The position numbers were made by a program, and so were the translations under genes. DNA of 15,232 nt from NCBI GenBank assembly GCA_046542305.1, contig JBKHBQ010000075.1:1-15232 (forward strand). The letters are read 5' to 3'. Source of the stretch: JBKHBQ01 sp046542305 (GTDB taxonomy: Bacteria > Bacteroidota > Bacteroidia > Bacteroidales > 4484-276). How positions within the stretch are numbered: position 1 is the stretch's first letter; each line of letters begins with the position of its first letter. This document shows, piece after piece, positions 1 through 7,913 of this stretch. A model generated the notes under the pieces. That model was not told where the DNA came from, did no database searches, and saw nothing but the letters and a program-made list of their open reading frames with translations.

Positions 1-2507
1 TTGAAATCATCGATAATCCTACTGCTGACATTCTTAATGCCACCGGGCAGCATGTTTGCGAAACTCCACCATTCCAGCTTAATGCCAGTGCTTCATTTTA
101 CGATCAATTCGAATGGACGACAACCGGAGATGGCAACTTTATCAATGCCTCCACGCTGAATCCTAAGTATTCACCCGGTCCGTCGGATGTTTCAAATCCG
201 GGTTCCGTTCAGCTTAAGCTGACAGCTGCACCCATTGCGCCATGTGAGGTTGCCGCAGTGGATCAGATCAATATATATTTCGATCCCGTTGCATCGGCCA
301 TTGCCGGAAGCGATCAAACCATTTGCGAAACTGAACAGGTTCAGCTTGATGGAACAGTTAATCATGCATCTTCCGTAAATTGGTCAACTGACGGTGATGG
401 CTCATTTAGCAATGCCTCAACTCCAGATCCAGAATATACGCCGGGCAGCGGAGATATCCAAAACGGAAGCGTGATCCTGACACTTGAGGCTGAATCGCAG
501 TCTCCCTGTACCATCATGGCAAGTGATGAGATGATGCTGACCATTATAAGCCTTCCTTCAGTAAATGCCGGTAACGATATCACGACCTGCGAAGATGATG
601 TGGCTTCGCTGAATGGTGTGGTAGTCAACAATACTTCAACGATTCTATGGAGTACTTCCGGCGATGGCACTTTCAGCAATCCGAATATTGCTGAACCCGC
701 TTATTTCCCCGGAACAGATGACATCAATAGTGGATCGGTAGAATTAACCCTGACCGCACAGGCAATTTCACCCTGTATTGCGCAGGCAACCGATTTAAAG
801 ACGATCCAAATCATACGCGAACCCAATGCGGATGCCGGTTCGGATATTACCGCCTGCGGCGGAAGCAGCCTTAACGGTTCGGCACAGCATTATGCAGATG
901 TACAATGGACAACTGCCGGCGATGGTACTTTTGATGATCCTTACGCCCTCAATGCGGTTTATACTCCCGGATATCAGGATATTGTCAATCAATCTGTAGA
1001 GCTTACGCTCATAGCTGAACCGCTTACGCCATGTTCCGTGGCCGATGAGGATGCAATGACTTATAACATTGATGTTCCGCAAATTCAGAGTGACAATGTA
1101 ACGGATCAGGAAGTATATACCGGCGAGCAGTTGCAACTGTCATTTGTTGGTCAGAGTGCTACCCAGGGTACTTATACATGGTACCGAAACGGTGAAGTGA
1201 TTGCGGGTCAAAACGCATCATCTCTCATTATCAGTTCTGTTGAACCTGAAGATGCCGGTGATTACCAGGCAATTTACGGAAATGGTTGCGGCGAAGTGGA
1301 AAGCAATACCGCACTTATTGAAGTGCTTCAGCCTTCTACACACCAGATTGCCCTGCCGCAGGGATGGAAAGGCATTTCTTCATATATTGCCCCGGATGAT
1401 GTTTCGATGGACCAGGTATTTAGTGACATTGCCAATGATGTAGTATTGGTTGCCGATCAGGCGGGCCATATTTACTGGCCGGGACAAAACATCAATACCA
1501 TTGGCGACTGGTCGGTAACCGACGGTTATAAAATAAAAATGGCTGCCAACCAGAACCTGTTTGTTCAGGGTAATATTCGCTATCCTTCTCTGGAACTCAG
1601 CATTCCCCAAGGATGGTCACATCTGCCTGTAAATACAATTTGTGCGGTTAATACGGAAGATGTGTTCGGCTCCCTTTCAGGAATAAAAATGATCAAGGAC
1701 ATTGCAGGAACGGGGATTTACTGGCCGGAATTTGGAATAAACACCCTTCAGGAACTTTATCCGGGAGAAGCTTATCAGATTTCCAACAGCGGCTCAGCAA
1801 TTGATATTAAATATCCTTCATGCGCTGCGCCGATGATGGAAAAAACCGCCGAAGCCGAAGTTGTCATCAACCACCCATGGAATGAGGTACAGGCTACTCC
1901 GGCAAACCATGTATTTGGATTTACTGCCGAAGCGCTTTCTAACCTGGAGCCGGGTGATGTGATCGGAATTTTTACTGCCGATCAGATTTGTGCCGGTGTA
2001 ATGATGATAAATGATAACTGGCAGGCTGCAGCACTTACAGCTTTTGCAGATGATCAGCTTACAGAATCCGTAGATGGTTTCGTTGATGGTGAAGCGGTTT
2101 CTTTCAGGGTTTACCGTGCATCTGTCAATCAGGAGTTCGAACTGAGCGTCAGCTACGGAAACTCCACGGTTGAACAAGGAACCTGGAGCGAAGGCGCCAC
2201 TACCGTGATTGAAAACCTGGATTATACCACCACTTCATTGGGTCGGGAACTGAATGCTGCCAGGCTGAATGTTTACCCGAACCCCACCAGTGGACAAATC
2301 ACACTGGAATTCACCGGCGAAGCATCTCCGGATGGATACATCCTGATTGCAAATGCCAACGGACAGGTGGTTCTCGAACAGGAGATAAGCAGGATGCAGG
2401 CAGGCTCAAAAGTTCAGATCGACCTGAGCACCATGCCCAGAGGCGTTTACTACCTGCGCCTGGTATCCTCCACGATGACCAGCGTTGAAAAGATCATTCT
2501 TGAATAA
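1..2507 (+). CDS. T9SS-secreted repeat surface protein, 5' partial
   Basis: The reading frame is open from base 3, so the ATG at 258 is internal and the true start lies before the window. The visible 834 residues hold four ~89-residue repeats (roughly residues 9-360), an Ig-like domain (about 362-446, with TWYRNG and a DAGDY motif), two GW...YWP...GY repeats (451-615, Trp455 and Trp538), a PGDVIG-type domain (near Asp652), and a T9SS type A sorting domain (about 755-834) that begins NVYPNP and ends in a short basic/hydrophobic strand. Proteins with this ending are exported through the outer membrane by the type IX system and are released or anchored after the sorting domain is cleaved. No catalytic domain is visible, so an adhesin or structural role is an inference. 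The paralogue downstream shares the C-terminal half. A strong terminator follows 28 bp after the stop. Confidence 0.93.
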   Translation, partial: EIIDNPTADILNATGQHVCETPPFQLNASASFYDQFEWTTTGDGNFINASTLNPKYSPGPSDVSNPGSVQLKLTAAPIAPCEVAAVDQINIYFDPVASAIAGSDQTICETEQVQLDGTVNHASSVNWSTDGDGSFSNASTPDPEYTPGSGDIQNGSVILTLEAESQSPCTIMASDEMMLTIISLPSVNAGNDITTCEDDVASLNGVVVNNTSTILWSTSGDGTFSNPNIAEPAYFPGTDDINSGSVELTLTAQAISPCIAQATDLKTIQIIREPNADAGSDITACGGSSLNGSAQHYADVQWTTAGDGTFDDPYALNAVYTPGYQDIVNQSVELTLIAEPLTPCSVADEDAMTYNIDVPQIQSDNVTDQEVYTGEQLQLSFVGQSATQGTYTWYRNGEVIAGQNASSLIISSVEPEDAGDYQAIYGNGCGEVESNTALIEVLQPSTHQIALPQGWKGISSYIAPDDVSMDQVFSDIANDVVLVADQAGHIYWPGQNINTIGDWSVTDGYKIKMAANQNLFVQGNIRYPSLELSIPQGWSHLPVNTICAVNTEDVFGSLSGIKMIKDIAGTGIYWPEFGINTLQELYPGEAYQISNSGSAIDIKYPSCAAPMMEKTAEAEVVINHPWNEVQATPANHVFGFTAEALSNLEPGDVIGIFTADQICAGVMMINDNWQAAALTAFADDQLTESVDGFVDGEAVSFRVYRASVNQEFELSVSYGNSTVEQGTWSEGATTVIENLDYTTTSLGRELNAARLNVYPNPTSGQITLEFTGEASPDGYILIANANGQVVLEQEISRMQAGSKVQIDLSTMPRGVYYLRLVSSTMTSVEKIILE
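27..1085 (+). repeat. Four tandem ~89-codon protein repeats
   Basis: Four degenerate repeats are encoded, with unit starts near 27, 294, 558 and 825. The first Cys codon of each unit lies at 57, 324, 588 and 855, giving periods of 267, 264 and 267 bp. Each unit has a Cys near its start, then W(S/T)T-x-GDG-x-F, then Y-x-PG...DI, then SVxLTLxA ending in PC. The two Cys of each unit could form a disulfide. Similar units are common in large Bacteroidota surface proteins. The DNA has diverged enough that the repeat is clear only at protein level. The array probably continues upstream of the window. Confidence 0.85.
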
Positions 2508-2534
2508 AGGATAAAAACATATTTTGATTTAAAG

Positions 2535-2563
2535 AAGTGCCCCCTCACCGGGGCACTTTTTTT
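2535..2563 (+). terminator. Rho-independent terminator of first surface-protein gene
   Basis: A perfect 9-bp stem is formed by AAGTGCCCC (2535-2543) and GGGGCACTT (2550-2558) around a 6-nt loop, and runs into seven T residues (2557-2563). It lies 28 bp after the stop codon. An almost identical copy follows the second surface-protein gene at 6211. Confidence 0.93.
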
Positions 2564-2715
2564 ATGCCCGCTCATGTGGTATATCTTTTGATGATACCCC
2601 AATCCCGCCTGTTTATAAAAACGTATATTCGATCAGAAGCTACTTTCGTCCTTGTAAAAGCTACGTTTATTCAGTCGACTGGTTTTTAGTTGCTTTATTA
2701 ATTTTTTGAGTGTAA

Positions 2716-2752
2716 TTTTAGGTGGTTTATTTAATTAATTATTCACCTAAAA
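2716..2752 (+). promoter_or_regulatory. Inverted repeat in leader of 1139-aa protein gene
   Basis: A perfect 9-bp inverted repeat, TTTTAGGTG (2716-2724) and CACCTAAAA (2744-2752), encloses a 19-nt A/T-only spacer apart from its first G. It ends 10 bp before the ATG at 2763, where the ribosome would bind. It could be an RNA stem-loop controlling translation or a dimeric operator; the sequence alone does not decide. No convincing TTTG/TAnnTTTG promoter pair was found in 2564-2762, although TACTTTCG at 2641-2648 is a weak -7 candidate. Confidence 0.4.
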
Positions 2753-2762
2753 ATTATTTATT

Positions 2763-5700
2763 ATGAAAACAAAGAGTCCAATTCTTAGATTTTTATTGTC
2801 AAGTATGATCATATGCCTGATAATGCCTGTTCAATCGCAGATAAAAGATAGAATGGATCAGGCTCCGGATATGAGCTTGAGGAGCAAAAGCTTGATGGTA
2901 ACACCAATGACATCAGGAATTACTGCCGACCAGATGGTTCAGAATATTCTTGGTGGAGGTGTATCCTATAACAACGTAAATTACAATGGTGCAGAAATTG
3001 CATCCGGATTGTTTTCCGGTGGATACACTGCAGGTATTGATTTGGATGAGGGTATTATTTTAAGTTCAGGATCAGCCGAATTTGCTATTGGCCCTAATGA
3101 TGAAACTGGTATTTCACAAAGCAATGGAGTTCCCGGTGATCCTGATTTAGATGCCTTGGGATTTCAAACAAACGATGCATCCGTTCTTGAATTTGATTTT
3201 ATCCCGGAAGATGATTTTATTTCCTTTAACTTCGTAATGGGATCTGAGGAATATCCTGAATATATTAATAGCTATCAGGATGTATTTGCATTTTTTCTTG
3301 ATGGCGAAAATATTGCCTGGATACCCGGTACTACAATTCCTATTTCTATTGGTACGGTCAATCATGAACAGAATTCTGAATATTACGTGAGTAATACTGA
3401 TCCGATTGTCCATGATATTCAATGTGATGGGTTTACTGTTGCTTTCCAGTTATTTGCCTCGGTTACACCTAATACGACCCACCATATCAAAATGGCAGTT
3501 GCTGATGTAAACGATTTTGCCCTGGATACGTGGATTTTCCTTGAAAGCGGCAGTTTTGTGGCCGTGAATCAACCACCGGTTGCCACTGGATTCCCAACAG
3601 AAATTCCGGAAATTATGGTAGGTGATACATATTCTTTATCCGTTGAATTTAATTCCCCGGAACCTGATCAAGTCACCAATGTGACCATAAATCCCGATGT
3701 GTGGCCAGGATTTTCCAGTACGATTACCCCGGGGCAGACTGCATTAGTAGAGTTTGAGCTAATTGGAATGTTGGATAATGTGGGTGACAATGTATTTGAA
3801 TTTATTGCTACAGATAATGGTGATCCGGTATTAACAACTACAGTTTCCCTGACTGTAAAAGTTATAAATCCTGATCCTCAAATTGAAGTCACACCGCCAT
3901 CCCTCTCCGAAAGCCTCTATTCCGACGAAACTTCGACACAATTTTTTACTATAGCCAACAACGGTGATGGGGTGCTGGATTTTACGCTGGAGGATGTCGA
4001 AACTTCTAAGCGACTTAAAATTAAATCTGTGAAGAAAAGCCAGAAAGGTGATTTTCCTGATGATTATCTTAATTACCTTAACGGACTACTCGAAAATGCA
4101 CCTAAATCTGTGACCGAGGTAGCGTGGCTTTCTGAAGATCCCCTGCTGGGAAGTGTTCTTCCGGGAGAAGAAATCCAGATCGAAGTGGGATTTGACGCCA
4201 CCGGTCTCGACCCGGATATTTACAGTGCGCAGATTCTGGTGAACAGCAATGATCCGGTGAATCCGCAGGTTGTTGTTCAGGTAACATTGCAGGTGCTTGG
4301 TGTTAATTGCATTCACATTACCACTGATGATAATGAAAACAATGCACTGGCCGGAATACCTGATTATGATATGGATGAATATTTGTATAATGATGATCCG
4401 ATTGCTCCGATTGAGTTTAACATCTTTATAGAAGAAGTTACGGTTGAAAGTGCTCAGTTAAACCTATATGCATGGGATGTTGATGAAATCGACGGAGAGG
4501 TTGATGAGGTATATGTCAATGGGAATCATGTGGGGAATTTAACCGGTGCAAATGATGAGTGGAGCACAACGGTATTTAATGTAGATCCATCGTATTTGGT
4601 TCCGGGGCCAAATGGTAAAAATTTAATACAGGTATTTATTGATGTATTTGATGATGGCTGGGCTGTAAATGTTGACTGGGGTCAACTTATTATTAATAAT
4701 TGCATGGGCGGAAATGCGTGGATACGTTATGCAGATCTGGATAAAGCCATGTACATGCAGGGCGACGATGTTGAGATTACAGTGGAGGTGGATACCGATA
4801 TTCCTACTCAGGATGTAATTATTGAAACCAACCTACTGGATGAAAACATGATAAATATTGCCGGAACCTCAAATACCATAACCATTCAGCTTGAAGAAGA
4901 CGAACCACTCACACAGGTATTGACGCTTCCGGCTGATGCAACGCTGGGCTCGACTTATCATGCACAGGTTATTGTTTACGATGCCAGCACCTATATTCAG
5001 CAGGATTTTGCACTGGTACCCTTCCTAATTTGGGACGGAAATGGTTTGTTAAATTGTCTTGATCCGGGATGGCAAATCATTTCATCGTGCTTTAACCCGT
5101 CAGATCCTATGCTGGAGGTGTTGATGGCTGACGTTAATGCAGTTGAGGCTCTTGTTATTATGCTAAATCTTAATGGATTTTATTGGCCTTCTCAAAACAT
5201 AAACCTGCTCGGCGAATGGGATTGCTATACGGGGTACAAAATAAAAATGGCCGAACCGGGCTGCATCATATTTGATGGTGATGAGGTGCTGGATAAAATG
5301 GCAATGGTCTACACCGGCATCAATTATTTGCCTGTACTGTCAACATTCCCGGTTGCGGCTGCAGATATATTCGACCAGTTTGGCCCTGATATGCTTTACG
5401 CATTCGATGTTCAAAACAGCCTGGTCTACTGGCCGGACGGCGGAATTTATACCCTGAACACTCTGCAGCCCGGCATCGGATACCTTGTAAGCATGCTTGC
5501 CGACGGAAACACCATCTTCCCCGAAACCGATGCCACAAATCAGCTCCAGCCCAACGAGCCACAAAAGATCACTGGTTCTCCCTGGACAGTCACCAACACC
5601 GGAATGCCACATATTGTTTCAATTTCTCAGGAGGCATTGGCCGATCTTTCTCCCGGCGATATCATCGCTGCTTTCAATGCCGAAGGAATCTGCGTGGGTG

Positions 5701-6182
5701 TTGCACAGTACAGCGGCGAAGCTGAAAACCTGGCATTGGTAGTTTATGGTGATGATTTTACAACGGAAGCGATTGATGGAATGTCGGCAAACGATCCGAT
5801 CCATCTTGAAATTTATAATCCGGCAACCGAAGTACAACAAGCTGCAAGTCCGGTCTGGGATCTTTCCATGCCCCAGACCGGTTACTTTGCAGATTATGGC
5901 GCCTCATCAATTACTGAATTGAAGGTGGGTGCCACATCTGTGGGTGACGATGGCCTGAACAATATCAGCATTTATCCAAATCCGTCAAACGGAACCTTCC
6001 ATGTAAATGGCATTGAAACTACTACACAGATTTCAGTAACCAATGCTGCCGGTCAGATGATTTATTCCATTGAATCCGATCAGCCGGTTGAAATCAACCT
6101 TTCTGAAAAATCACAAGGGATTTACTACCTCAGGTTGACTACCGACAGCGGCATCAGGGTTGAAAAAGTCATGGTAAAATAA
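2763..6182 (+). CDS. Choice-of-anchor L, T9SS-secreted surface protein
   Basis: Complete 1139-residue exported protein. A signal peptide (1-25) has a basic start, a hydrophobic core and a likely VQS|Q cleavage site. Next come a choice-of-anchor L domain (about 51-266, with FNFVMGSEEYPEY and DVFAFFLDG), an Ig/cadherin-like region (about 270-370), an ASH/BACON-like beta-sandwich (374-513) interrupted by a Lys-rich insert (416-452), a domain of unknown type bounded by Cys residues (515-648), and another beta-rich domain (650-760). Two GW...YWP repeats (765-922), a PGDII-type domain (near Asp966) and a T9SS type A sorting domain (1068-1139, ISIYPNPSNG) follow. Choice-of-anchor L domains occur in surface proteins that carry different C-terminal anchors. 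No enzyme motif is seen, so adhesion or surface structure is the likely role. The start is set by the signal peptide directly after the ATG. It is flanked by terminators on both sides, so it is probably monocistronic. Confidence 0.95.
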   Translation: MKTKSPILRFLLSSMIICLIMPVQSQIKDRMDQAPDMSLRSKSLMVTPMTSGITADQMVQNILGGGVSYNNVNYNGAEIASGLFSGGYTAGIDLDEGIILSSGSAEFAIGPNDETGISQSNGVPGDPDLDALGFQTNDASVLEFDFIPEDDFISFNFVMGSEEYPEYINSYQDVFAFFLDGENIAWIPGTTIPISIGTVNHEQNSEYYVSNTDPIVHDIQCDGFTVAFQLFASVTPNTTHHIKMAVADVNDFALDTWIFLESGSFVAVNQPPVATGFPTEIPEIMVGDTYSLSVEFNSPEPDQVTNVTINPDVWPGFSSTITPGQTALVEFELIGMLDNVGDNVFEFIATDNGDPVLTTTVSLTVKVINPDPQIEVTPPSLSESLYSDETSTQFFTIANNGDGVLDFTLEDVETSKRLKIKSVKKSQKGDFPDDYLNYLNGLLENAPKSVTEVAWLSEDPLLGSVLPGEEIQIEVGFDATGLDPDIYSAQILVNSNDPVNPQVVVQVTLQVLGVNCIHITTDDNENNALAGIPDYDMDEYLYNDDPIAPIEFNIFIEEVTVESAQLNLYAWDVDEIDGEVDEVYVNGNHVGNLTGANDEWSTTVFNVDPSYLVPGPNGKNLIQVFIDVFDDGWAVNVDWGQLIINNCMGGNAWIRYADLDKAMYMQGDDVEITVEVDTDIPTQDVIIETNLLDENMINIAGTSNTITIQLEEDEPLTQVLTLPADATLGSTYHAQVIVYDASTYIQQDFALVPFLIWDGNGLLNCLDPGWQIISSCFNPSDPMLEVLMADVNAVEALVIMLNLNGFYWPSQNINLLGEWDCYTGYKIKMAEPGCIIFDGDEVLDKMAMVYTGINYLPVLSTFPVAAADIFDQFGPDMLYAFDVQNSLVYWPDGGIYTLNTLQPGIGYLVSMLADGNTIFPETDATNQLQPNEPQKITGSPWTVTNTGMPHIVSISQEALADLSPGDIIAAFNAEGICVGVAQYSGEAENLALVVYGDDFTTEAIDGMSANDPIHLEIYNPATEVQQAASPVWDLSMPQTGYFADYGASSITELKVGATSVGDDGLNNISIYPNPSNGTFHVNGIETTTQISVTNAAGQMIYSIESDQPVEINLSEKSQGIYYLRLTTDSGIRVEKVMVK

Positions 6183-6210
6183 ATTCCTTTTCATATTTCT
6201 TCCATCTGAT

Positions 6211-6238
6211 AAGTGCCCCCTCACCGGGGCACTTTTTT
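6211..6238 (+). terminator. Rho-independent terminator of 1139-aa protein gene
   Basis: A perfect 9-bp stem, AAGTGCCCC (6211-6219) with GGGGCACTT (6226-6234), has a 6-nt loop and runs into six T residues. It starts 28 bp after the stop codon. Stem and loop are identical to the terminator at 2535, and the likeness continues a few bases past the T-run. Confidence 0.93.
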
Positions 6239-6305
6239 CATGCACGGAAAATATTTCGATTTTCTTTGGGTTAATAGTATTGATTGACAGTTAACGGAGT
6301 TGCGG

Positions 6306-7841
6306 ATGAAATACCTGTTACATTTTTTTGCCCTGCTGTTTTCAGTTTCGGTTTTTGCACAGGAAAACGACGACCCGGTCAGGATTGAGATCGAATCGCG
6401 TGCCGAGGTGTTCGAAATGGTGCCCTGCAACGAGCGGGGTGTGCTGGTATTTTACGAAAGCATCAAGGAAATTGATGAACAAACCAAGGCATGGGTATTC
6501 ATTTTTTACGACAATATGCTTAATCCTGTCTGGTCAAAGGAACTCCCGGTGTACAGGGATTTCCGTTATGCCGGCCATTATCGGGACGGCGAAGAGCTTT
6601 ACCTTTCTTTCCATAAAACAGAAAAAGCCCGGCGCGAGGAATTTAATTTTCAGTTGATGCGGATCAACCTGTCAGATACCAAATATAAGGCTCACGGTCT
6701 TTTTGTGCCGGATAGAGCCACGCTTGTAAATTTTGAAATTAATAACGGCATCCTGGCTGCGGGATTCAACTTCGGAAAAGACGAAGCCGTGCTTATAGTC
6801 CGTGACCTGGATTCTGGCGAGGAATCTGTAGTTCAATATACCGATGATCCTACCTTTTTCAAAGACATCCGCATCGATCAGAAAAGCGGAGATATTTATG
6901 CCGCAATTACCCTTTATTCTTCCAGAAAAGAAAGTGCGCTGTACCTGAATTCATACACCCGGCAGGCAACGCTGAAAAATTCCATCATGATTGCCACACC
7001 ACGACCCACGCAGAAGCTCATGAATGCGCAGTTGAATTTTGTGCCGGGGAATGAAATTTTTGTCCTGGGGAGTTTCAACAATTTCAACGGCAGCTTTTCG
7101 CGTTCCGATGAAACGGAAGCAGGGGAGGAATCCGAAGGGTTTTATATCGCAAAGATAAACGCCGGAAGTCAGGAGTTTATAAAGTTTCATAAATTACTCG
7201 ACTTTAAAAACATCACCGAAATCCTCAATAATGAGGAGCTGGCCAACGTACAAAACCTTATCGAAAAGAATAAAAAAGGAAGGGAGCAGACGTTGTATTA
7301 CGAATTCCTGATCCACGACCTTAAAACCCAGGGCGATAATTTTATTATGCTGGCCGAGGCGTACTATCCCGAATACCATCAGGTGTCCACAATGAGTTAT
7401 GATTTCTATGGCAGGCCCATGCCGTATTATTATACGGTATTCGACGGCTACCGCTATTTTAATGCCTTTGCGGTGAGTTTCGACAGGGACGGAAACCTCA
7501 ACTGGAGCAACGGAATAAAAATCTGGAATATGCTCTCGAAACGGCTGCTGAAAAAGGTGGAATGCCATGTGGATAATGGCGAGGTGGTATTGTTCTACAA
7601 CTATGACGGAAAGGTGATTTCAAAGGTGATCGACGGATATGAGCAACTTGGCACCATCGAAAATACAAGGCTTTCGACCATGCATACCAACGATGTTCAG
7701 ATCGAAGCCGACCGCGGCATGATCAGCCACTGGTACAAGGATTATTTCCTTGCCTCCGGCTACCAGACCCTGCGGAACAGTACCCTCGGCGGTGGGAGCA
7801 AACGAAGGGTGTTTTATATCAACAAGCTGATCTTTAATTAG
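6306..7841 (+). CDS. Exported protein of unknown function
   Basis: A 511-residue protein that I do not recognise. The ATG at 6306 is preferred over the in-frame TTG at 6300 because it directly starts a good signal peptide (residues 1-18, cleavage after VFA before Gln19), and GGAG at 6296-6299 is correctly placed as a ribosome binding site. The mature part has alternating short hydrophobic strands and repeated patterns of the type 'FxRDGNLNWSNGI', 'LIVRDLDSGEE' and 'VVLFYNYDGKVI', which suggests a beta-propeller-like fold; that is an inference from pattern only. There is no sorting domain at the C-terminus and no lipobox Cys, so a periplasmic location is likely. It follows the surface-protein gene but is separated from it by a terminator, and it converges with the kinase gene. 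Confidence 0.88.
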   Translation: MKYLLHFFALLFSVSVFAQENDDPVRIEIESRAEVFEMVPCNERGVLVFYESIKEIDEQTKAWVFIFYDNMLNPVWSKELPVYRDFRYAGHYRDGEELYLSFHKTEKARREEFNFQLMRINLSDTKYKAHGLFVPDRATLVNFEINNGILAAGFNFGKDEAVLIVRDLDSGEESVVQYTDDPTFFKDIRIDQKSGDIYAAITLYSSRKESALYLNSYTRQATLKNSIMIATPRPTQKLMNAQLNFVPGNEIFVLGSFNNFNGSFSRSDETEAGEESEGFYIAKINAGSQEFIKFHKLLDFKNITEILNNEELANVQNLIEKNKKGREQTLYYEFLIHDLKTQGDNFIMLAEAYYPEYHQVSTMSYDFYGRPMPYYYTVFDGYRYFNAFAVSFDRDGNLNWSNGIKIWNMLSKRLLKKVECHVDNGEVVLFYNYDGKVISKVIDGYEQLGTIENTRLSTMHTNDVQIEADRGMISHWYKDYFLASGYQTLRNSTLGGGSKRRVFYINKLIFN

Positions 7842-7913
7842 AACTCCGCTGTCATCACGGCCAGGTGGAAATCATTGATCTATAAAACAAAATAACCTGT
7901 ATCAGCCAAAGGA

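Noticed and set aside
258..2507. ATG at 258 as the start of the first gene
   Set aside because: The same frame is open back to base 3 and encodes a further copy of the Cys-bounded repeat, so 258 is internal to a longer gene.
6254..6282. Promoter for the 511-aa protein gene (TAGTATTG at 6275-6282)
   Set aside because: One mismatch in the -7 element and no TTTG at a suitable distance; too weak to call.
6300..6305. TTG start for the 511-aa exported protein
   Set aside because: It only adds two residues before a normal ATG that begins the signal peptide at the right distance from GGAG.
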